From contig CAJUBP010000005.1 of the NCBI GenBank assembly GCA_910584585.1, forward strand, positions 1 through 64,000: DNA of 64,000 nt. The letters run 5' to 3'. The position numbers and the translations under genes are program-made. The notes under the pieces were generated by a model, which saw only the letters and a program-made list of their open reading frames with translations, did no database searches and was not told where the DNA came from. Shown piece by piece: positions 1 through 8,619 of the stretch. Numbering within the stretch: position 1 is the first letter of the stretch; each line of letters begins with the position of its first letter. This stretch comes from an uncultured Lachnospiraceae bacterium (lineage in GTDB: Bacteria > Bacillota > Clostridia > Lachnospirales > Lachnospiraceae).

Positions 1-19
1 TCATGAAGAAAGGCGGTGG

Positions 20-1021
20 ATGCCGTTGAAAGCAGATACAGTTACAAAGGATTATATAAAAGATGCAGGCATATTTGCCGACATTTTTAATTACTATATT
101 TACGGCGGGCGGCAAGTAATCCTGCCGGAGCAGCTTACGGAGCGTGATTCCACGAAAATTGCGCTGCCATATGGTGCGGATGGCGCTGTAGTTCCCGTCC
201 AGAAATTCCGTGATGTGCAGAAGCTGTATGCTGCAATGACAGACGGGAAAATGGAATATGTCCTTTACAGTGCGGAGAACCAGGCAGAAATCCATTATGC
301 TATGCCTGTGAAGAACAATCTCTATGATGCGCTGGAATACGCAGGGCAGGTGGAAGAGGCGGCAAAGTCGCATCGGAAAGAAATGAAGCGGAAAAAAGAG
401 GAGGGGGAAGCGTCTGCTGAAGAAGGTGGGAAAACGCCAAGTGCAGGTGAATTCTTAAGCGGCTTCTGGGTGGAGGACAGACTGATACCTTCCATCACGG
501 TGACTATATTTTTCGGTTCGGAAGAGTGGGATGGGCCGTTAAGCCTGTTTGAGATGATGGATGTGTCAGACCCGGATGTGCTTGCCTGCATGGACAATTA
601 CCATGTGCGGCTGATCGCACCGGCGCAGATGACGGACGAGGAGATTATGAAATTCCAGTCCAGCCTGCGGGAAGTTATGCTATTCATCAAATATTCGAAG
701 GACAAGGAAAATCTAAGCAGGGTATTGGCAGCCAATGAAAAGCGTTTCCGGGAGTTGGAGCGCAGGGCGGCGGATGTGATTGAAACAATTACAAATTCGG
801 GAATAAAATATGATGAAAGTGAAGAGGTGGTCGATGTGTGTCAGGCAATACGAGAAATCCGGATGGAAGAACGGAAAATTGGTGAGCAGGACGGCGAATT
901 GAAAAAGGCTAGAGAAGCGGCAGAAAACTTGCGTGAAATGGGACTTGATACGGATAAGATAGCTCAGGCGGTTGGCTATGCTGTGGAAACGGTAAAAGGA
1001 TGGCTTGGGATTGAATCATAA
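20..1021 (+). CDS. Rpn family recombination-promoting nuclease / PD-(D/E)XK transposase-like protein
   Basis: 333-residue protein of the Rpn/YhgA-like group, which are PD-(D/E)XK-fold DNA nucleases often annotated as putative transposases. The N-terminus has the family pattern: a short polar lead, ADIFNYYIYGG, then a P-E-x-L and an acidic D-S-T segment (residues 20-45). A charged Lys/Glu-rich linker lies near residues 110-145, and the C-terminus (about 285-333) is coiled-coil-like and ends in a small helix-turn-helix-like segment (MGLDTDKIAQAVG). The ATG follows AAGGCGG. The gene resembles the one at 22569-23573. Family assignment is from memory of the conserved N-terminal pattern; catalytic activity is not tested. 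Confidence 0.75.
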   Translation: MPLKADTVTKDYIKDAGIFADIFNYYIYGGRQVILPEQLTERDSTKIALPYGADGAVVPVQKFRDVQKLYAAMTDGKMEYVLYSAENQAEIHYAMPVKNNLYDALEYAGQVEEAAKSHRKEMKRKKEEGEASAEEGGKTPSAGEFLSGFWVEDRLIPSITVTIFFGSEEWDGPLSLFEMMDVSDPDVLACMDNYHVRLIAPAQMTDEEIMKFQSSLREVMLFIKYSKDKENLSRVLAANEKRFRELERRAADVIETITNSGIKYDESEEVVDVCQAIREIRMEERKIGEQDGELKKAREAAENLREMGLDTDKIAQAVGYAVETVKGWLGIES

Positions 1022-1341
1022 TGCGAGGGTATGTGCTGATACCCTTGAACAATATTTAACAGCGGCGCAGGCGGCTATTTCCAATTGATGCCATAGGAAT
1101 TTGGGTATTAACAGGCAAAAGTATTGAAGAATGGCTTAAAATAAATAGAAAGCTACGCTTTCTATTGAGATTATTGGGCGTAGAGGGGTTCATCAGAGTG
1201 GTTGGTGGACCTCTCTTTTTTTGCGTTTTTGATGCCGCTGATAGTATAAGGGTTTCCGTGAAAGTATGGAGTTTCGCCTGTTTGTAAAAGTTCATCCGAT
1301 CAAATCATTTAAAGACTATGGACTGGCAAAACGGAATTTAA
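1022..1341. other. Gene-free stretch
   Basis: No convincing coding region on either strand. Short open stretches lack ribosome-binding sites or recognisable protein patterns. The right end may hold the decayed 5' part of the remnant that follows. Confidence 0.5.
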
Positions 1342-1921
1342 TTGAAGCAGGAGACTGATGAAGCGACAATTCATTGGAACAATCCAATTACGCAAAAAAG
1401 TGCTGAAACAGAAAAGAGAGGCAGCAATGAGGAATATCTGAATGCTTTGCAGAAACAAGTGCCTTATATGAAGCTGCAAATTGGATATGGGCTTAACACA
1501 AATAATGATGGAAAAGCGAATGTTTTGGATGTCAGCCCTAAGATTCTGGAGAAGATGCAAAATGATCCAAAGGCAGCAAAGGAATATACACAGCGGTTAA
1601 AAGATATTGAAGCGGCTACGAAATGGCTTGATAATTATAAAAAATCAATAGGTCACACTGTAATTGTCAGGCATGGGTATGTTGACGAAAACGCGGAAAA
1701 TGACAATGGAAGAAGAATTAAGCGGGCTTGACCGGGCATTCCAGAAGATGGCGGACAGAGCGGATGCCAAGGAAATGATTGAGGGCGAGTTTCAGAGGCT
1801 CAGAACTGAAGGAGGGAAGGGGCTTTCCGGTAAAAAGCCGCAGGGGACAGATGGGGATGCCCCGGAAACAGCCGGAGCGAAAATGAAAAGGTTGGTGCAG
1901 GAATGGAAGGATCTGGTTTAA
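1342..1921 (+). pseudogene. Frameshifted DUF6033-like protein remnant
   Basis: Two overlapping reading frames together look like one protein of a Lachnospiraceae DUF6033-like family. Frame one (1342-1731) carries QVPYMKLQIG, LDVSPKILEKMQNDPKAA and a following helix. Frame two takes over near 1690-1705 and continues as KMTMEEELSGLDRAFQKMAD to the stop at 1921. The frame switch falls where YVDEN should run directly into the TMEEEL segment, so an indel there is the simplest explanation. No start codon with a ribosome-binding site is present and a TAA lies directly upstream in frame, so the 5' end is also lost. The DUF name is from memory; the frameshift is read from the sequence. Confidence 0.55.
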
Positions 1922-2287
1922 CCCATACCTTACGCACACATTCAAGAAATAATTCAGTAAGATTTCAGAGGTTTTTACCGAGCAGCTTCGTGCAGACAGC
2001 GGAACAGAATGGAAAAGCCCCGAACATAATTGCGTTTTTTTAGTTCCTTTTTCAAAGTTTCTGATAGCTGACCTAATACCAGGCAAAAATAACGGCATTC
2101 GCAACATAATTGACACAAAAGCAATCTCACATTTTTAGTATAATAAATACCATGGAAGCCTTTATCTTGGAGTACATATGCTGCAGCGAACTTCCAATCC
2201 TGTATTTTAGTTTGTCTCCAAAGATAAGAAATTTGTCCCATGAAAGCAGAGTACACCATAAAAAGATACCAGAAAGGGAGAGTGAAT
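1922..2287 (+). promoter_or_regulatory. Upstream region of the lux-like operon with a weak candidate promoter
   Basis: This 366-base gap holds no gene. A TTGACA at 2110-2115 and a TATAAT at 2139-2144 are both perfect hexamers, but they are 23 bases apart, longer than the usual 16-18, so the pair may need an activator or may be a coincidence. The transcript would start near 2151 and have a leader of about 135 bases. No riboswitch was recognised. Confidence 0.3.
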
Positions 2288-3406
2288 GTGACAGCGAGAG
2301 AACAACTAATTGCCTGGGAAGATGTATACGATCAGAAAGGCTCATCAGAAATCTTTATGGAGGCAATGCGCGATTGCCTGCAGCACCACATGGAGCATAA
2401 TGCATTTTTTAAAAAATATATGGAAGCGGAAAAAGTGAATCCAAATGAGCTGCAGACGGAAGCGGATCTTAAGCGGATTCCTCCGATTCACGCTAATTTT
2501 TTTAAGAAATATGAGATTTTAAGCGTTCCCATGGAAGACATTGTGGAACACGCCACAAGTTCAGGAACCACCGGACAAAAAAGCCAGATGTTTTTTGACC
2601 AGGACAGTTTTGATTTTGGAAACGCAATGGTGAAGAATGAATTCCGGCATTTTGGTTTTCTGTCGGAGGAGCCCACAAACTATCTTCTGTTTACTTATGA
2701 GCCGGCAAAAGTCAGCAAGGATCTGGGCACCTCGAAGACCGATGTAGGTCTGCTGAGCTACGCGCCGGTAAATGAAACATTTTTCGCCCTGCGCTACAAT
2801 GGGCAGGGACATGATTTTGACGTGTACGGGACGATAAATAGGCTGGAAGAATATGAGAAACAGGGGCTTCCGGTGCGTATTTTCGGATTTCCGTCCTTTT
2901 TGTATTTTACGGTGAGGCAAATGAAAGAGACCGGGCACCGTCCTCTGAAGCTCAATGTGAAGTCTATGACTATGCTTGGCGGCGGCTGGAAAGGCTATGC
3001 GGATCAGCAGATCAGCAAAAGCGAGCTGTATGCTATGGTGGAGGAAATGCTTGGGATTCCGGCGGCCAACTGCAGGGACGGATACGGTTCCACAGAACAT
3101 TCGGTGCCCTATTTTGAGTGTCCTAACCACCACTTTCACATTCCGGTGTACAGCCGGATGATCATTCGCGATGTAAAGACATTAGAGCCGCTGCCTTACG
3201 GGGAGGCGGGATTTGCCAACTTCATCACGCCCCATTTGACCAGTGTGCCTGCCGTATCCGTTTTGATGGGGGATATGGCGGTGCTGCATGAGGCAAAGGA
3301 GTGCGGCTGCGGCATTCAGACGCCGTTTATGGAGATTATCGGCCGGGCAGGAACCAGTAAGGGCAAGAGTTGCGCAATCACAGCAAGCGAATTGCTGAAA
3401 CGCTGA
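2288..3406 (+). CDS. LuxE-like acyl-protein synthetase / PaaK-fold adenylate-forming enzyme
   Basis: LuxE proteins activate a fatty acid as acyl-AMP, hold it as a thioester and pass it to the LuxC reductase. This protein (372 residues from GTG at 2288) shows the adenylate-forming signature ATSSGTTGQKS, a central LGGGWKG segment, and DGYGSTEHSVPYFECPNHH near the middle, as in the LuxE/PaaK superfamily. The GTG at 2288 is preferred because GGGAG ends 7 bases upstream; an in-frame ATG at 2240 has no comparable site. The LuxC-type gene starts 12 bases downstream, matching the LuxE-LuxC partnership. No luciferase gene is nearby, so light emission is not implied. The acyl substrate is unknown. Confidence 0.8.
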   Translation: MTAREQLIAWEDVYDQKGSSEIFMEAMRDCLQHHMEHNAFFKKYMEAEKVNPNELQTEADLKRIPPIHANFFKKYEILSVPMEDIVEHATSSGTTGQKSQMFFDQDSFDFGNAMVKNEFRHFGFLSEEPTNYLLFTYEPAKVSKDLGTSKTDVGLLSYAPVNETFFALRYNGQGHDFDVYGTINRLEEYEKQGLPVRIFGFPSFLYFTVRQMKETGHRPLKLNVKSMTMLGGGWKGYADQQISKSELYAMVEEMLGIPAANCRDGYGSTEHSVPYFECPNHHFHIPVYSRMIIRDVKTLEPLPYGEAGFANFITPHLTSVPAVSVLMGDMAVLHEAKECGCGIQTPFMEIIGRAGTSKGKSCAITASELLKR

Positions 3407-3418
3407 CAGGAGGGCGCT

Positions 3419-5890
3419 ATGGAAGCTATTATCAGAGGAATTAAGAAAGAGTTGGAAAAGGAAAGATGCCTCGACGGCGTCTATGAGAGCATTACAGAGG
3501 ATTTGACGGCGGGCGCTCCCGATATCAGAAAGGTGATTGAGAGCCTGGACAGATTAGGAACTTATCTTGCGGATCACGAGGAATTTTTGCTTCCGGAGCT
3601 TATGGAGCTGGGATTTTCCAGAGACGAAGCGCTGCAGATCAAAGAAGAGTCCCTGCCGGTTTTGTCCGCTGAAGAATTGTTTAAAAAAATAAAACGGGAG
3701 CTGGGGGAACTTCCCTTTGAGATCAGCCGTTTAAGCACCAGGGAACAGGAATTTGAAGGATGGATGCCGGTGGGCGTTTTGGGGCATGTGACCAGTTCCA
3801 ACGACGCCATGCTGCCCTTTTTCAGTTCCGTGGAAGGAATTCTTACCGGAAATATCAATGTGATCAAAACGGCGTCAGGGGCTCATAAGGTGGCGATGAA
3901 GCTGGTAGAAAAGCTCTGCGAGTTAGACGAAGATCTTTGTCCGTATTTTTATGTGCTGCCCTTGTCTTCGAAGGATGAGGAATTGCTGAGGGCCATGTTT
4001 GCCTTGTGCAATACCATTGCCGTATGGGGCTCTGATGAGGCCACCAAAGGCGTACGGAACCTTGCGCCCTTAGGAGTCCGGATTGTGGAATGGGGCAACC
4101 GTATCAGCTTTGCCTATTTTACCAAAAAAGGCGTCACGAGAGAACGTCTGAAAGGACTGGCGGAGGATGTATGCGTCAACGACCAGCAGGCCTGCAGCGC
4201 GCCGCAGCTTGTGTATTATGAGACAGAGGATCGGGAAGAGCTCCTTGGATTTGCCAGGGAAGTGATGTCGGCGCTGCAGGAAGTTTCTGACGCTTATCCG
4301 CTGCACCCCATGTCCCAGGCAGAACAGGCGGAGCTTACCACGCAGACCCGGCTGTGTTATCTGGATGAGATGATGGAAGAAGCGAAGCTGCTGGAGGGAG
4401 AGGGATGCCGGATCTTTGTCCGGTACGACCAGGAACTGTGCGCTTCTCCCCTTTATCGCACTTTGATTATAAAAGGCATCCGGAGAGAGGAATTGATTCC
4501 GGCGTTAAGGCCTTTCCGTTCCTATCTGCAGACCGCAGGCCTTGGATGCGCAAGAGAAGAGATTGTGCCTCTCGGAAAATTGCTGATGGCAGGCGGCGTG
4601 AACCGGATTACAGAGCCGGGGCTTATGATGGCAGGATATACAGGGGAACCCCATGACGGCGGCTACGCCCTGACCCAGTATCTCAAGCGGGTAAGCCTGA
4701 TCCAGAATGAGCTTCCGGCAGGGAGCATGTCATTAAGCGAGATGTCTGTGAGGACAAAAGTTCCGTTTGCCAAAGGAACCCCAGTGCTCAAAAAAGATGA
4801 TTTTCCGGCGAAAAGAGAGGTCAAAGGACAGGGCTATCTGCTGCTGAAAAGCGGGGGAAGCTCCGGAAAAGCCAAATACGCGCCCCATTCTTACGCGGAC
4901 GCGCAGGTCACTTACGAGGAGGGCGCAAGGTTTCTCATCGCGGCAGGAGTGGATCCAAAGAAAGATGTGTGCATGAATCTTTTCTATTCCGGGGATCTCT
5001 ACGGCGGATTTATCAGCATCTATGAAGCGCTGAAAAAAGCGGATGTGATCCAGCTTCCCATGGCCGCCGAGATGGATATGGAGTATGTGGCCAAAGAAAT
5101 CACGGAAAATCATGTAAATGTGCTGCTGGGAATGCCTACGTATCTGCTGCGGCTGTTTCGGGAGCAGAAGGAGGCCCTGGCCGCTTACGGGGGAGTGGAG
5201 ACGATTTTGTACGGGGGAGAGCATTTTGACCCTGCCCAGATTGATTATCTGAAGAAAACCTTCCAGGTGAAGCGAGTGGGATCTCTGGCCTACGGCTGCA
5301 ATGAGATTGGATCTATGGGATACGCCTGCCCCTACTGCGAGGGCAGTGTGCACCATGTTGTGGCAACCAAATACCTGGAGATCTTAAAGCTGGACAGTGA
5401 CGAGCCGGTGGAAGAAGGGGAGACAGGAAGGCTTGTGTGGACGCCTGTGGACCAGGAGAATACAGGGATTCAGAGATACGAGATCGGAGATCTGGGAAGG
5501 CTTGTGAAAGAACCCTGCAAATGCGGAAGGTTAGCGCCCAGATTTGAGCTTCTGGGAAGGTTCGGGGATATTTTTAAGTTTGCCACCAATTATATAAATT
5601 ATCAGAATATAAAGTCCATATTCTGTGACAGGATGGATTATACCGGCTGGCTGCAGGTGCTTCTGGATTATGAGACAATCAGCCTTATGACAATCTGCGT
5701 GGAGCAGGATTTTGCGTATGACGAGGAAAAGGCTTTAGATGTCCTGAAAGAACATTATCCGGAAATCGAGGAATGCCTGAGGGATCAGACCGGAGAGATC
5801 CGGATTCTGCGTCAGGCAAGAGAGGCGTTTGTCTTAAGCACGGGAGGCGGAAAGGTCAGAAGCGTGGTAGACCGCAGAACGCCGGAATAA
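3419..5890 (+). CDS. LuxC-type acyl-CoA/acyl-protein reductase fused to a PaaK-like adenylating domain
   Basis: Two-domain protein of 823 residues. Residues 1 to about 420 are an acyl-CoA reductase of the LuxC family (aldehyde-dehydrogenase fold): the VLGHVTSSND and INVIKTASG segments bind cofactor, and C259 in VNDQQACSAPQ matches the catalytic cysteine that holds the acyl thioester. Residues from about 470 to 823 are a phenylacetate-CoA-ligase-like adenylating domain: SGGSSGKAK phosphate loop, YGCNEIGSMG, a CPYC/CKCG zinc-type cysteine set, and a terminal GGKVR that supplies the usual catalytic Lys. AGGAGG lies 5 bases before ATG. The fusion puts acid activation and reduction in one chain, which suggests an acid-to-aldehyde role. 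Domains are clear; substrate and product are inference. Confidence 0.85.
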   Translation: MEAIIRGIKKELEKERCLDGVYESITEDLTAGAPDIRKVIESLDRLGTYLADHEEFLLPELMELGFSRDEALQIKEESLPVLSAEELFKKIKRELGELPFEISRLSTREQEFEGWMPVGVLGHVTSSNDAMLPFFSSVEGILTGNINVIKTASGAHKVAMKLVEKLCELDEDLCPYFYVLPLSSKDEELLRAMFALCNTIAVWGSDEATKGVRNLAPLGVRIVEWGNRISFAYFTKKGVTRERLKGLAEDVCVNDQQACSAPQLVYYETEDREELLGFAREVMSALQEVSDAYPLHPMSQAEQAELTTQTRLCYLDEMMEEAKLLEGEGCRIFVRYDQELCASPLYRTLIIKGIRREELIPALRPFRSYLQTAGLGCAREEIVPLGKLLMAGGVNRITEPGLMMAGYTGEPHDGGYALTQYLKRVSLIQNELPAGSMSLSEMSVRTKVPFAKGTPVLKKDDFPAKREVKGQGYLLLKSGGSSGKAKYAPHSYADAQVTYEEGARFLIAAGVDPKKDVCMNLFYSGDLYGGFISIYEALKKADVIQLPMAAEMDMEYVAKEITENHVNVLLGMPTYLLRLFREQKEALAAYGGVETILYGGEHFDPAQIDYLKKTFQVKRVGSLAYGCNEIGSMGYACPYCEGSVHHVVATKYLEILKLDSDEPVEEGETGRLVWTPVDQENTGIQRYEIGDLGRLVKEPCKCGRLAPRFELLGRFGDIFKFATNYINYQNIKSIFCDRMDYTGWLQVLLDYETISLMTICVEQDFAYDEEKALDVLKEHYPEIEECLRDQTGEIRILRQAREAFVLSTGGGKVRSVVDRRTPE

Positions 5891-5915
5891 AACAGCCTGT
5901 TATGTGAGGTGAAAG

Positions 5916-7346
5916 ATGAAAATGGAAAAAGTAGTTTCTCTTGAAATATGGAATGATAAATCCTTTGTACTCCCGGTGCTGAGTTTCTTAGACGCGATTG
6001 CCAGCCAGTACGGAGCGGACATTATCAGATACAACCGTCTGCGCTTTGCTTTTTGCGGGATTTTAAGAAGCCGCATTGAAAATTGTTATCCGGGAGGCAG
6101 AGGGACGCTGCATGTGGAAATTTACCGCAGCCAGACATACTTTGAACTTTCCATCCGGGATAAAGGCGTGCCGGGGTGGCAGGATTTTTCCTATGATTTG
6201 GAACAGGTGGCCAGTGACGCCACTGCGCTGCGCAATTATGTCCTGGATCAATGTGTGGATGAGATCGGCATAGAGAAACTGGGCAAAGAAGGGCAGAGGT
6301 TTTATGTCCGGCAGCGTATTAGGAATCCCATAGAGTTTAAAAAGCCAGAGCCTTATCAGCCGATGGAGGTTCTGGATCAGAATATTTCCATCCGTCCGGT
6401 TGAGACGGAGCAGGACGTCATTGAAGCAATCCGCTGCATATACAGCGAATATGGGTATTCTTACGCCTATGAAAACCTTTACTATGTGGATTCTTTTCTG
6501 CAGGCGATCCGGGAGAGGCAGCTGCTCTCATTTTTGGCTGTAAATGAACATGGGCAGACGGCGGGGCATTTTGCCCTTTCATTTTCAGAGCTTTTCAAAA
6601 ATATGCCGGAGCTTTCTTCGGTGGTGATCCGCCGGGAATTCCGGGGCCTGAAGCTGTTTGCGAAATTTGTGGAACACTGTATCAAGATTGGAAAAGAACA
6701 GCATTTCAGGGCGCTGATGGGGCAGCCGGTGGCTTTCCACACTAAGACGCAGAAGGTTTTGATGTCACACGGGTTTACGGCCACTTCTCTCTTGATGTCT
6801 TACCTTGCTTCGGATACGGAAAGCGAATACAACAAGGGAGAGCGGCTGGATCTGTGCGCCGGCGTCCGCATTCTGGATCCGGACGCCCAGAGCAAAGTGT
6901 ATCCGCCAAAAGAATTGGTTCCCTTTTTCCAAAAGATTTATGACAGGCTGGGGTGGAACTATGAGATTTGCGGGGAATACCGTTTGGCTGAACACACGCA
7001 GATTAAAATTGAGGATGTCAGCGCCCTTAAGATGACGAGAATTCTTCTGAAAGAAGCGGGAGAGGATTTGGCCCAGCTTCTGAAAGAGACAGTCAGAGAT
7101 ACCATCCGTAAGAAAAATGAGATGGTTGAGTTGATGATCCGTCTGAACGATCCGAGCTGCGCCTATGGATACCAGGCGGCAAGGGAATGTGAATTTGCGG
7201 TATCGGGAGTGATACCGGGCGGTGAAAATGGAGACTACCTGATGATGCAGCTTCTGTTAGGAGAAACTTTTCATTATGACAGAATGGAACTCTTTGGGGA
7301 ATTTGAAGAATTGAGGGATGATATGAGAAAAAGGAGCGGATTATGA
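5916..7346 (+). CDS. Fusion of an RsbW-like ATPase-fold domain and a GNAT acyltransferase
   Basis: 476 residues. The first 110 or so resemble the anti-sigma/RsbW HATPase fold: a long helix (VLSFLDAIASQYG), a degenerate N-box region and an IRDKGVPGW motif (from about residue 80) like the DxGxG box. Residues 135-280 look like a GNAT domain, with ISIRPVETEQD at the start and VIRREFRGLKLFAKF as the acetyl-CoA pyrophosphate loop. The last 200 residues have no domain I recognise. It sits between two adenylating enzymes, 26 bases after the LuxC fusion, and shares ATGA with the next gene, so it is part of the operon. It may transfer an acyl group, with the ATPase-like domain regulating or binding a nucleotide. 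Function is inferred. Confidence 0.6.
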   Translation: MKMEKVVSLEIWNDKSFVLPVLSFLDAIASQYGADIIRYNRLRFAFCGILRSRIENCYPGGRGTLHVEIYRSQTYFELSIRDKGVPGWQDFSYDLEQVASDATALRNYVLDQCVDEIGIEKLGKEGQRFYVRQRIRNPIEFKKPEPYQPMEVLDQNISIRPVETEQDVIEAIRCIYSEYGYSYAYENLYYVDSFLQAIRERQLLSFLAVNEHGQTAGHFALSFSELFKNMPELSSVVIRREFRGLKLFAKFVEHCIKIGKEQHFRALMGQPVAFHTKTQKVLMSHGFTATSLLMSYLASDTESEYNKGERLDLCAGVRILDPDAQSKVYPPKELVPFFQKIYDRLGWNYEICGEYRLAEHTQIKIEDVSALKMTRILLKEAGEDLAQLLKETVRDTIRKKNEMVELMIRLNDPSCAYGYQAARECEFAVSGVIPGGENGDYLMMQLLLGETFHYDRMELFGEFEELRDDMRKRSGL

Positions 7347-8599
7347 GTGTAAAGATTTATTCACTGGACGAAATTATAGATTACGCAAGAGAGCATTCAA
7401 AATATTATGCTGATTTATATCGGGATCTCCCCAAGGACGCCTCCTTGGAGGAACTTCCGCTGATCGAACAGGACGATTTCTGGGCCCATTGTGACGACCA
7501 GGGCGGGACAGTCGCGACCCGGGAGCAGAGAGACGGGCAGATATTTAAGAGCGGGGGAACTACTGGAAATCCCAAGTATTCTCTGTATTCTGCAGAGGAA
7601 TGGGCAACGCTCTGTGAGTACAGCGGATTTATGCTGACCAAAGGCGGTCTGCAAAACGGAACAAAGATTGCGAATCTCTTCTACGCCGGCGGGATGTACG
7701 CCAGCTTTCTGTATACATACAGCATGCTGTATTCTTCTCCGGCTCAGACAATTATGTACAATCTCTCAGGAAACATATCTGTGGAAGAGATCGTCGGGAC
7801 GCTTTTGCAGCATCAAATCACCTGTGTTGCGGGGGTTCCCTCCATACTGACCAGAATTGTCTCTTATATCAACGAAAACCATTTGACAGGTTTTGCTGTG
7901 GATACGGTTTATTTTGCGGGAGAGACATTGTATCAGGATCAGAGAGATCAATTCTGCAAAACCTTTGGCAGGGATCTTGAATTCCGTTCTGTTTTTTATT
8001 CCTCAAATGACGGAGGAGCCATCGGATATTTCACAAAAGACTGCGGCTTCAATGAACACCGGGTATTGTCTGACCTGTGCAGGTTAGAACTGATTGATCC
8101 GGATACGGGAGAAGTAATCCGGGAGATGAACCGTCCGGGAAATATTTATATTACCTCTCTTTTTAAGACGCTGATTCCCCTGATCCGCTATCCGGCAGGA
8201 GATGTGGGAGAATACACCGAGCCGGAAGGAAATACAGACCGTAAGTTCCGGATTCTTGGCAGGAGCAACGTGGCAGCCAGGGCCGCTTACGTATCCTTAT
8301 ATCCTGCGGATGTGGGCAGTGTATTGGAGAAATGCGGCATATCTTATTACGCTTATCAGATTGTCGTCACCCATAAGATACGGGATCAGTTCATATTCCG
8401 GATCGCTGTGCCTGAGACGGAAGAGGATTTCACGGAAAAATTCCTGGAAATGATGTATCAGGAGCGGTCGTTTTTGAAAGACGCCTTAGAGGACGGCACG
8501 CTGGAACCGCCGAAAGTGGAATGGTGCAGGGCAGAGGATCTGGAATATAACCCGAGAACCGGAAAGTTAAAGATCATCATTGACCAGAGAATGGGCTAG
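7343..8599 (+). CDS. PaaK-like AMP-dependent acid ligase
   Basis: 418-residue adenylate-forming enzyme of the phenylacetate-CoA ligase superfamily. Visible motifs are the phosphate loop KSGGTTGNPKYS (about residue 70), a substrate-pocket FYSSNDGGAIGY, the IRYPAGDVGE adenine/ribose segment, and NPRTGKLK at the C-terminus with the catalytic Lys. Its ATG overlaps the previous stop as ATGA, which indicates translational coupling. It is the second free-standing adenylating enzyme of the operon (third adenylating domain counting the LuxC fusion), so two or more acids may be activated. It is followed by a short hairpin and then by the convergent AraC gene. Confidence 0.8.
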   Translation: MSVKIYSLDEIIDYAREHSKYYADLYRDLPKDASLEELPLIEQDDFWAHCDDQGGTVATREQRDGQIFKSGGTTGNPKYSLYSAEEWATLCEYSGFMLTKGGLQNGTKIANLFYAGGMYASFLYTYSMLYSSPAQTIMYNLSGNISVEEIVGTLLQHQITCVAGVPSILTRIVSYINENHLTGFAVDTVYFAGETLYQDQRDQFCKTFGRDLEFRSVFYSSNDGGAIGYFTKDCGFNEHRVLSDLCRLELIDPDTGEVIREMNRPGNIYITSLFKTLIPLIRYPAGDVGEYTEPEGNTDRKFRILGRSNVAARAAYVSLYPADVGSVLEKCGISYYAYQIVVTHKIRDQFIFRIAVPETEEDFTEKFLEMMYQERSFLKDALEDGTLEPPKVEWCRAEDLEYNPRTGKLKIIIDQRMG

Positions 8600-8619
8600 A
8601 GCGTGTTTCAGGCACGCTC
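8599..8619. terminator. Short hairpin between convergent genes, built on the dispersed repeat arm
   Basis: GAGCGTG and CACGCTC pair across a 7-base loop. It begins in the CTAGAGCGTGTTT repeat string (8596-8608) seen elsewhere in the window and overlaps the last codons of the AraC gene. There is no T-run on the + strand, so termination is only a possibility. Confidence 0.35.

Noticed and set aside
1056..1295. 79-codon minus-strand open frame
   Set aside because: No ribosome-binding site, no family pattern, and composition like non-coding DNA.
2561..3139. 192-codon minus-strand open frame
   Set aside because: Antisense to the LuxE-like gene, no recognisable protein and no site.
4733..5356. 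207-codon minus-strand open frame
   Set aside because: It lies inside the LuxC-PaaK fusion and reads as low-complexity antisense without start signals.
2288..8599. Bioluminescence (lux) operon
   Set aside because: LuxA, LuxB and LuxD-type genes are absent and the host is probably anaerobic; only the acid-reductase logic is shared.
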